Shown: one piece after another, positions 55,701 through 64,000 of the stretch | How the letters are laid out: every line of letters begins with the position of its first letter | How positions within the stretch are numbered: position 1 is the stretch's first letter | NCBI GenBank assembly: GCA_003117195.1 | Contig: BDSI01000005.1 | Span: 418,857-482,856 of the forward strand | DNA from: Eudorina sp. 2006-703-Eu-15 | Lineage: Eukaryota; Chlorophyta; Chlorophyceae; Chlamydomonadales; Volvocaceae | Reading direction: 5' to 3' | DNA: 64,000 bases | Position numbers and translations under genes: made by a program | Notes under the pieces: model-generated | Told to the model about the DNA's origin: nothing | Database searches by the model: none | Seen by the model: only the letters and a program-made list of their open reading frames with translations

Positions 55701-58700
55701 CCGCCGGTCCACACTTGATAAGTTGACACACGCCTGCTGCGATGTTTTCACGCCTGCGCGATTCGCGCCTCCTTGGTGCGAAACAACAACCGTGCAAAGC
55801 TGCAAATCGATGTACCTAGCGTGCCCTCCCTTCCTCACCAAACACATGTCCATACCCCCTGACCAGGTGGCGAATATGGACGAGGAAGCCAAGGACCATC
55901 TCAAGGCCAACCGCGTCACCCCTGCCATCGCGCGGGCCATTACAGAGGTCCTGGGTGAGCCATCGGCCGCCGGCCTCGATTCAGTCCGTACGTCCATTCG
56001 TCCATCAGATGTTCGTTGTCCGTTGCAGTAGGTAGTAAGTTGCGCGCAGCAACCCACTCCGTTTGAAAACTTCGATGGCTTCATTCCGCTCGCTCGTCGA
56101 CTTACTAAGTGCGTGTGCATGACTACCATAATAAATCGATGTGCTTTTGCGAATGCGGACGCCGGGACTTATCGGTCATTGTGAGCGGATCCTCATGCAA
56201 GTACTACGTGTACGGCACCAGCGTGTACGGCACCACCCACGGCTGAGCCTGCGCGTGGCATGCATATATGCTGCTGGCCCCGCCCACGCAGGGCCGGTGG
56301 CCATGGTGGACCTGCGGGAAGGTCTGATGGAGGAGGGTCACGTGAGGGTGCTGTGCCTCAAGCCGCTGGACCACGGCAGGGTCATGGCAGCGCTGAGGGC
56401 GGCGAAGCAGCAGCCAACACGGAGCCCTGAGGAGCAGCGCGCGGCGAAGGCGACCGCATCAGCATCCAGTCCAGGGGCGCCTGCGAGGGTAGGGCAACCG
56501 GGGATCCGGAGGCGGGTGAGACAAACACACATACATACACACTATTACTGGGCGCCACTCGGTCCCTCGCATGTCACGTACTCCTGTTCTGCCTGCCTAA
56601 GGAATACACATACACACACACCTAAGAAATACACACACCTATGAAATACACACGGTAGCTGCCTGGGCATGCACGCTTTTTCGCTCGCACACATCATTAC
56701 GTTATTCCGCATCGTTCCGGATCATCTTCGGCGGTGCTGACTACACGGCATTTTGCTTGCAGGTGGGTACATTACGATTACAACGCGAGGATCGCACGCA
56801 CGCATGGCATTGTGGTGTGAGTCTGCGTGGCCAAGGCAGCCGACCCGCACCAGCTGGTAGTATTCCGAGCGCGCCAAAAGCGCGCCAAAAATCGACAGCG
56901 CTCTTCTGACACCGCAGCCTTCTATTCACTTCAGGGATCGGGCGTTGGGTTATTTTTTGCATGCATACGGGCAATTTAATGGGAACCACTCGGTCCCTCG
57001 CATATCACGCATTCCTGTTCTGCCTGCCTCAATAACACACACGGTAGCGGGGCAACTTTTCTGCCCCTTGCATGTCACGCACTCCCGTTCTGCTGCCTGC
57101 CTACGGACCTCACGGTGGCGGAGGAGAGGTAGCGACACATATTAAGGCACAGGCAGGCCGCAACGCCAGAGCGAGGGCGGGGAACGGAGGGGCTGCTGTC
57201 GCGTTGGTCACGCACATAAATTACGGCTGGGACGTATACAGGTCGTTGTTTTGGGACGGGAATCGATCATGGCAGCAGGCAAGAGAATGCGAGCGAAACC
57301 ACTGCGCTTCCGAAAGTAGTGTAACACGGCATTGCGCGCAGCCAGCGCCCTCGGACAACACCATAGCCGACATACAACCGCCCGCCCCATAGCCCCATAA
57401 TAACCCAATCCCTTGCAAGCGAGCTTGTCACGGCGGGCGTTATTCTATCTCGTGCCCGGATGGATGCGGTGAATGCAGGTTGAGCTGCTGCACTACGTCA
57501 CCTTGTCTTCGAGATATGAGGAGTTTGAGGACGCTGCAGATGGGCCATTGGAGGCGGGCGGCTTTGGAGTCGTGCTCATGGATGACCGGACCGACAAACC
57601 TCTGCAGGTTGGTATGTGGGCATGCAGGCAGGCAAGAACGCGGCACATATGTATGGCGGCGCCTCCCTGAGGTCGAGTAGACCTCGCCTCTCCACCAATG
57701 CGCGCGCGAAAGTAGTGCCGACTTGATTGGCGGCACGTATGTGCCTTTCCGCTGTAGGCCTTGTTTTGGAACACATCACACTCGGTCGTGCTGCGAACCG
57801 TGCGTGTTTACCTCCCCTGCTCGCGAGCCTTCGCTCGAGCGAGTTCTGGGGCAGGCATTGCCGCTGTTTGCCGCGTGCTTGCTGGTCGGCGGCGGTGCAG
57901 TATGCGATTATTGCTTGCTGAGACCGTTTCGGAGTTGGGCACGCTAGAGCGAGGTTCCCATGCATCAGATCCCATCCGCGCAGTGACACGCACGATGTTC
58001 TCATGTCGAGCATCATATCAGCAGTCACATCGAATTCCATCCACCTGCTGATGGATAAACACTTCCGTGCCTTGCCTCCATCTGTTCGCGTCAAAACCCC
58101 GCCCCCTTGGCTGGATGTGGCCACGTGGGCATACATGGCTGGGGTCGGCCGCGTGTGTTGCACAACATGTACATACGACCAAGGTGCGGCCACTGCAATC
58201 GCCCTTCAAAACTTGGTGGTACGCACGCGAGGCACTGCAATCAGTACCATCCGGCCTGCTGCCGCCGGGCGCGGCGCTGCAACTGCCTCCCGTGGACGGA
58301 CCGCCGGGCGCCCCGGTGTCGCCCTTCACGTCCTGCCCGGGTATGCTGGTACGGCGAGGGTACGGCTGGACCCCATCGGATGGCGAGGAGAACCTCCGCA
58401 GCCAGGTGAGTACGAGCGAGAGTAATGTCGTACGCACCGTGTGCGGTGCGTTGTCTGTTGAGGTAGGAGGCCGAGGACGGATGTCCGAGTGTACTTGGAA
58501 GTCAGTGACAATCTGACAAAGCAGCAAGCGGGGTCAGGGCGCGTTCGTTTCTCTCTTGTATCTGACTGGAGCGCTTGAGCCACCAGCAGGTAGGGCTTTC
58601 GGATATCCCCCCCACACACACACACACGCTTCTCAGTTATCTTTTACATACATACGGGTTCGGGCGGGCGAGCGGGTTTCATTTCTAAAAATACATACGC

Positions 58701-59014
58701 ATACGGCCAACTATTGGGCGCTACTCGGACCCGTGCAAGTCACGCACTCCTGTTCTGCCTGCCTGAGAAACACACACAGTATATTGGAGGATGGTTTGGG
58801 TCGGGCGGGTTGCATTTCTACACACACACACACACACACATAACCAATCCGTTTGCGTGCGTCGTGCGTCTCCATATTTAGTATTTGCGATATGATTTGC
58901 CTTGCGGTGGTGGCGCGGCTGCCTTGTCCGCGCGCCTGCATATGGTAAGTTTTTCCTCGCAGGTTCTATGGTAAGTATATTGTCGGGCGGGCGGGCGGGT
59001 TGCAATTCTAAACA

Positions 59015-59049
<35 letters not shown>

Positions 59050-61770
59050 CAACTGATCACGGCCGCATGCGCAGGTCGGGATGCTGGCCAAGACCGATGA
59101 CAACGGGAAGTCGTGGACGGTGCACTGGGTCGGGGGAACCTCCAGCGTCATGAGCACGGGCCTGGGCGACTTCTTCCAGCTGCAGCACCTGCGGGTAGGT
59201 CGGTGGGGTGGGCTGTCCAGGGCTCCTGCCACCCTGGGAAATGTCTTCCAGCTGCAGCACCTGCGGGTAGGTCGGTGGGGTGGGCCGTCCAGGGCTCCTG
59301 CCACCCTGGGAAATGTCTTCCAGCTGCAGCACCTGCGGGTAGGTCGGTGGGGTGGGCCGTCCAGGGCTCCTGCCACCCTGGGAAATGCCTTCCAGCTGCA
59401 GCACCTGCGGGTAGGTGGGGTGGGTGGTTTCCGTCCGTCCATGGCTCGCCGCCCTGGAGCGTGCTGCTGGGGATCATGGGCGCGCCAGCTGGTTGAGTGA
59501 CGAAGCCGCCGTTCGCGTTGTCTTGGGGCTGTTGATCTGAAGATAATCTGTCATCAAAACAACGCCTGCGCTCCGCCCATCCACCATTCCTCCTCCACCG
59601 ACAGTCTGGCACTCTGGGCGTGGCGCCCGTGCTGGACGAGCGACATGTCGTACCCGGCAGCGCTGTCGTACGCGGGTTTCACTGGACGTACGGCGATCAA
59701 GACGGCGGCGAGGAGGTCGTTGGCAGCCTTCAGTTGGACGAACATAGCGGTGAGCGGCAGCAGGGGATTGTGTTAGTTGTGCTGGCCCACCTTGGTGCAT
59801 GCGGTACTAGGCAGGGCACTGATGGCTGCAACTGCTGGGTTAGTTAGTTGGCAGGTCCGATCCAGGGGATGCTGTGAACGAGTGGGCATCGTAGACTAGG
59901 TAGAGCTAGCGACATGGGCGAATCACGAGACATCATCGAATCAGGAATCACCCATCCATGGCTTGTTTCGGTTTTCATGAGTAGTTGCCTTACCGCTTGT
60001 AGTGCGAAGATGGGGTCGGGTACCTGCGAGCAGGAAAGTGTGCCTGCTTCCGTGGGAGGAGGCGAGCCTAGTTACCGACTGGACTATCTGCCGCGGGACA
60101 GTATGTATGGCAGGTGTCGCAGTGGCAACCTGTCAGTACTGGCAATATGAACTCGCGAAATTACTCTTTCAGTCGCGCTCTCCGCGACTTGCCTTCACTC
60201 GCAACCGTACGGCCCCGCCGTACTCTCTGTCAGCCGAAGCCGCTTTCGGCAAGTACACAGAGAACCTTCGTTTTCTGTCGTTTCACTCAGAAAACCTACA
60301 GGCCTATCATCAAAAGCATCGCCCACTGGAACGAATTGATATGGAATGACATCACGCATCGGGCGGGAGGGGCGGGAGGGACCCAAATACCAAAAGCGGC
60401 ACCTCGGCCCCGTCTTAACTAGTAGTACCCCTCGCGGTTCGTTTCGGGTTTCTTTCTTTCGTTAATGGAATCCCCGTCGCGGTGGCTGTCCGGCTGCGCC
60501 GCCCCAACCGCCCCGCCGCAGGCTCTGTGGCCGCCCTCTGGCCCAACCATCGCCTCTGCGGCTACCGGGCCTCCGCCTCGTCCGGCTTTGACCTGTACTA
60601 CGCACAACGGCCAGGAGAACCGGTGACCGTTTACAACGCGGGTATGTACGGTAGATCAGCGTGAGGCGCACGGGCCTCACCGTATGACGACGGAGGAAAA
60701 TGATGCGTGCGTGCGTGCCGTGTCCCATGTATGATTTCCGTCGGCGGTCAGTACAGCTCTCTAGCGAACACCAGCAGAGGGCCACGAGTTCATGCGGCAA
60801 CCGACTCAGGGTCCCTGTCTCGGAGCCGTATGTATCGTTGACGCGCTTGCTTGCCGGTTAGCGCAGGTGCCACGGCGCACGTCGCAATCTCGCTCAGCGG
60901 CCCTACCTCTAGAAAATGCAGCTTTTTTGAGGTAGACCCGTGTACCGTTCGCTGTAGCCGGGCTCGCTTCCGGCGAGTCCAGGAGCACAAATAATGTACG
61001 GACGGCCACGCTATGTAGTACATATATGTTGGTGCTACGTTGGTGCGCATGCACCCTGCTGCCGGCTGCTGCCTGACTGGTCCGCTGCTGCGCAGTGCCG
61101 GGGCTGGCGGTCGTCCGGGGCCGGGACTGGAAGTGGGGCTCGCAGGACGGGGACGGCTGCGTGGGCAAGCTGGAGAAGCCCACGTCCTGCAAGGACTCTG
61201 CGGTTTGGTGGAAGGTGAGCGTTACGTGACCTCCGGCGGATGGATTATACATCCCAGGGCGCCTTCCGTACTGCTGGCAATCGTTAGCACACATGCACGC
61301 ATTGATGTAGCAGGGTCACATACAACAGTTCCTGACCTCACATATTAACGTACAGACACCAAGGATCCTCGTTTGGATCCTGTTTTGGATTCTGTTTTGC
61401 GGCCAACCGATGCAACATTCGTTCACTCATTCAAATACATCGACGACCTTGAACACGCCCTGCCAGTCAAGCAACGCGCCATTCCCGCCCTGCATGTGCG
61501 CATACATACAGGTGACCTGGTCCTCGGGCAGCTCCAACACGTACAGGGTGGGCCGCCCCGGAACGGGTCCCTGCGACTTGCAGGTGCGTGGGTGCGTGCA
61601 CTGTCCGGGAACGAATCGAAGCAACACGGGCTGCGGTGCAGGCTCGGGCTCGGGATCGGGATCGGGCTTTAGGCCTCGGGATCGGGATCGGGCTCGGGCT
61701 TTGGGCCTCAGGCTCGGTCTCGGGCTGGGGCTCGAGATCAGGATCGGGCGCAGGCGCAGGCGCAGGCGCA

Positions 61771-61827
<57 letters not shown>

Positions 61828-62982
61828 ATCAGACGCCTTGCATGCGTCCACCTCGCATTGTCGTGGTATCAATCGTTTGTGGACCAGAGCACCATGCTTG
61901 CCTGCACTCCGACATGTAGCTAAAATGAGCTGGGGGCCGCCGGCAATTTAGCTCGGCCGCTTTGGCCAGGTTGGATGGGTCGGCGGAATGTATGCAGTCG
62001 TGAGATCGCGACAGTCTCGTGCTGGGAAGCAAGCAAGGATCCTCACACGTGTGACTGATTTGGCGGTCTCATCACCTCCCTGTATGTTGCTTGCAGATCA
62101 GCACCTTTGACGCGGCCGGGTCCACGGGCAACATCCATCCGGGAACAGCGGTGATTTTGGCGCCGGACTTCAAGAACTACGCCGATGCCGAGGATGGGCC
62201 GCTGAAGGTCGGGGACGTGGGGATCGTCTCGGTGAATCGAGGGCGGCTTCAGGTGCGGCGTTGAACAGCAGGTCGGGTCCGCTGAAACTGTCCCGCATGC
62301 CTCCGGGTTGCTTAATACACTGGCCTGCGTGCTAATGCGGAGATGTTGCGTGGCCCTGGACTGGATTTCGGCACCGCACACGTGCAGGTGATCCACCTGC
62401 AGACGCAGAAGGCCTGGTGGTACGACCGCCCCGCGCTGCGACCACTGCCCGGCAAGATGGCCGTGGACCGCTACAATCGGATGGTGCTCAACCGGGACGG
62501 CCGCGCGGCGTTCCTGGGCGCCAACCGGGGCACCGGCGGTGACACGGGCCGCAGCCCGGCCGATGTGTTCTACTGCGGGGCCAAGATGGACCAGTGCAGG
62601 TGGGTGGGCGGTAGCAGCATGGGACAGGGTGCGGGGTGACGGGGCGCGGGGCGAGTACTAATCATCAGCAGGGCGGGCCCCGAGGCCCAGGCGGGTGGGT
62701 TCAATGGCCGAACTCGCCTAGGCCGTGTGACTGTTTGTTATGTCACGGCGGGAAGCCCATTTTGTTTTTCTGTTGCTGCTACCGTACGTTGCTGCCCGCT
62801 GCATTTCATGCTGTGCATCCAGATGCGGGCGCTGTGACGGCCGGTGCGGTCCCGGCAATGGCTGCCCCTGCCACGCGTGCTTGGAGCTGGTCGGGATGAA
62901 GGTGCTGCCCTCCGGCTCGGTCGGGGACAGCGGTGAGGACCCGGAGGCGGTGCGGGAGCGCCTGGCGAAGGCGCGCCGGTAG
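51047..62982 (+). CDS. U-box E3 ubiquitin ligase with MIB/HERC2 domains and Cys-rich tail, 20 exons
   Basis: Exons: 51047-51211, 51602-51701, 51960-52105, 52469-52630, 53117-53494, 54252-54351, 54863-55011, 55374-55496, 55867-55954, 56292-56488, 57479-57607, 58184-58405, 59075-59194, 59605-59749, 60522-60641, 61096-61214, 61512-61583, 62097-62252, 62388-62599 and 62823-62982; 3,063 nt, 1,020 residues, all phases compatible. Residues 1-~290 are helical and Ala/Leu-rich. The U-box spans ~309-385 (CLCPIGQ-EIMRDPV, GQTYERNAIEAWL, then LPHKTLVPAWAVK). Repeated HERC2/Mind-bomb-like units follow (GPLEAGGFGVV, TWWYAREAL), with MIB/HERC2 domains at ~705-745 (VVRGFHWTYGDQDGG) and ~783-845 (VVRGRDWKWGSQDGDG, SSNTYRVG). 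The end is Cys-rich (CGRCDGRCGPGNGCPCHAC). U-boxes bind E2 enzymes; MIB/HERC2 domains bind substrates or ligands. The substrate is unknown. The ATG was chosen as the first in frame after an acceptor-like site. A partial copy lies at 46.8-49.2 kb. Confidence 0.85.
51334..51436. repeat. (GGGAGA)n hexanucleotide repeat
   Basis: About 17 perfect GGGAGA units lie in intron 51212-51601 of the U-box gene. Confidence 0.95.
52724..52788. repeat. (TCTG)16 microsatellite
   Basis: Sixteen perfect TCTG units lie in intron 52631-53116 of the U-box gene. A (GT)n run follows in the next intron (53,610-53,639). Confidence 0.95.
56551..58779 (+). repeat. Intronic dispersed repeat, four copies in the U-box gene
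   Basis: Copies at about 56,551-56,611, 56,981-57,043, 57,061-57,110 and 58,715-58,779 share ACTCGGTCCCTCGCATGTCA then CGCACTCCTGTTCTGCCTGC and end in an AC-rich tail. A companion motif, GCGGGTTGCATTTCTAAACA plus (CA)n, occurs at about 55,575, 58,670, 58,806 and 58,989. They are all in introns of this gene, same strand. Confidence 0.75.
59016..59049. repeat. (CA)n microsatellite
   Basis: A CA run ends about 25 bases before the acceptor of exon 59075-59194. A shorter one occurs at 58,822-58,841. Confidence 0.9.
59173..59411 (+). repeat. 72-bp tandem repeat duplicating an exon end and its 5' splice site
   Basis: The string CTTCCAGCTGCAGCACCTGC plus GG|GTAGGT begins at 59,173, 59,245, 59,317 and 59,389, exactly 72 bases apart. 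Each copy contains the last codons of exon 59075-59194 (FQLQHLR) and its donor. Because 72 is a multiple of three and the frame is open through all copies, any of the donors near 59,195, 59,267, 59,339 or 59,411 gives an in-frame transcript. Confidence 0.95.
61633..61830. repeat. Compound CTCGGG/GGGATC and (GGCGCA)n hexanucleotide repeat
   Basis: Imperfect six-base units CTCGGG/ATCGGG run to about 61,740, then GGCGCA/GGCGCG units to about 61,830. Both are in intron 61584-62096 of the U-box gene. Confidence 0.9.
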
Positions 62983-64000
62983 GAGGACGATGGTAACGAC
63001 CGATGAGCAGCTTGGTGCCGCCGTCACCATATGAGCTTCAGCCCGCTGCGAGTTTCGGGTTTGAGGCGCAGGGCCAAGCGAAAGGCTTTGCTCGGGGAGT
63101 AAGTGTGTAGGGCCATTCCCAGACGCCTAATTACCAGGATAGAGCCGACTAGGGTAGCTAGGGTAGCGTAGGCATGGGGAGGGGCGGCGTGCAGGACGAC
63201 CCGGCAGTGTCGATGGCGGATGGAGCCTTTTCTGCTGGGTGAACCATCAGAAAGGTACGACGGACATGTCGCATCGATCTGCGGCCCCCTCATTCGATAT
63301 AATCCGGTGACATTGAAACGCCGACTTTGTTTATCTGGGTTTGATGCCAGTAGTACGAAGGTCGCCTCCACCGCAAGGTGTTTTGACGGCGGCCGTACCA
63401 GCAGAGATATCTGGCGATACGCGCGCGCGGGGCTCATCATTTCTTTCCGGTGTATGTATGCATGTTGACCCAGGCTTTGATATGAGAGCCAGGGAACATG
63501 TCAACAACGAACAAATCTTCAAGTGCACGGCGGCGCACGGGATGACACCGGTGGGGTGGCCGGTGACTGGCCAATAGCAATGTGCCCAGATGTGGCGAAT
63601 TCCCACTGTTCACCTTTATCCGCATTCCGGTACCGGTGCGCCCTTGTCTGCCCTTGGCGTGGCGCTCCCTCCAGTAATCCCATTCGGTGCCAAGCAGGGC
63701 GTCTCTGCGTGGTTGTGTGGATGCCTGGGCTGACGGGTCTGGTGCTTCCCTGCTGCTTTAAGCAGGCAGCAGCGTTGTGGTTCTTCCGTCGTTGCTGGGG
63801 TTCCGCGGGGTTTCTCCTGGCAGGCGGGCACCGACGACCCAGTTGCGGGTCCGCTGTAATAACTTTCATATGCATTCATCTATGTGACAGTGCGTGCCTT
63901 CCTCTCTGTTCTCCATGCATGACTCCATCCGCCGCTGGGTCATGGTGCGGAAGTGATGAATGAATGAACGTTACAGCGGACCCCAAAGGGTCAACGGACG
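62983..64000. other. 3' flank of the U-box gene
   Basis: The first ~500 bases are the source or partner of the duplicated flank at 49,157-49,690. No exon is supported. The only TGTAA noted is at 63,855-63,859, inside a copy of the dispersed repeat. Confidence 0.6.
63830..63997. mobile_element. Candidate MITE-like element bounded by inverted copies of the GC-palindrome repeat
   Basis: The left end (63,830-63,864) reads GACGACCCAGTTGCGGGTCC then GCTGTAATAAC. The right end (63,969-63,997) reads GTTACAGCGGACCCCAAAGG then GTCAACGG. They are imperfect inverted repeats about 105 bases apart. Single ends of the same family occur elsewhere in the window. The right end is close to the window edge, so the element may be incomplete. 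Confidence 0.45.

Overview
This window is nuclear DNA from a green alga, most likely a chlamydomonad/volvocine species. The reasons are high GC, very many short exons joined by GT-AG introns (donors mostly GTGAGN, GTGCGN or GTGGGN), introns full of minisatellites and microsatellites, TGTAA poly(A)-type signals, a plant/algal-type FAD synthetase, and a tyrosine-recombinase retrotransposon. The species cannot be named from the sequence alone. All gene models below were built by hand from splice sites, reading phase and protein motifs.

Left part (about 1-29,112, minus strand). A single giant gene fills this region and runs off the left edge. I resolve 63 exons with compatible phases at every junction, giving about 3,260 codons. 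The protein is a strict alternation of eleven copies of a ~40-residue strand-type module (core YLLDxxTGxVY...WPxxVG) and ten blocks of four EF-hands, or 40 EF-hand positions, about 26 with a canonical Ca2+ loop. Blocks 1 and 2 come from a recent tandem duplication that is still near-identical in places, introns included.

Middle part (29,893-43,490). A minus-strand FAD synthetase (FMN adenylyltransferase) gene with a probable transit peptide shares a ~420-bp divergent promoter region with a plus-strand Tim17/Tim22/Tim23 (PRAT) family gene of seven exons. The last intron of the Tim17-like gene (5.9 kb) holds an antisense DIRS-type retrotransposon with Gag-like, RT/RNase H/methylase-like and tyrosine recombinase ORFs. 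The recombinase has an in-frame stop nine codons before its catalytic tyrosine.

Right part (46,826-62,982, plus strand). A 20-exon gene encodes a ~1,020-residue U-box E3 ubiquitin ligase with MIB/HERC2 domains and a Cys-rich tail. About 15 kb upstream lies a truncated, frameshifted copy of its last three exons and 3' flank. The last intron of that copy is expanded and carries a complete hammerhead ribozyme motif on the minus strand, probably the trace of a Penelope-like or retrozyme element. The functional gene carries a 72-bp in-frame tandem repeat that quadruplicates a 5' splice site.

The genes do not look like one pathway. They suggest Ca2+ sensing or structural scaffolding (EF-hand giant), flavin cofactor synthesis, organelle membrane transport and ubiquitylation, in a genome under pressure from retroelements and tandem repeats.
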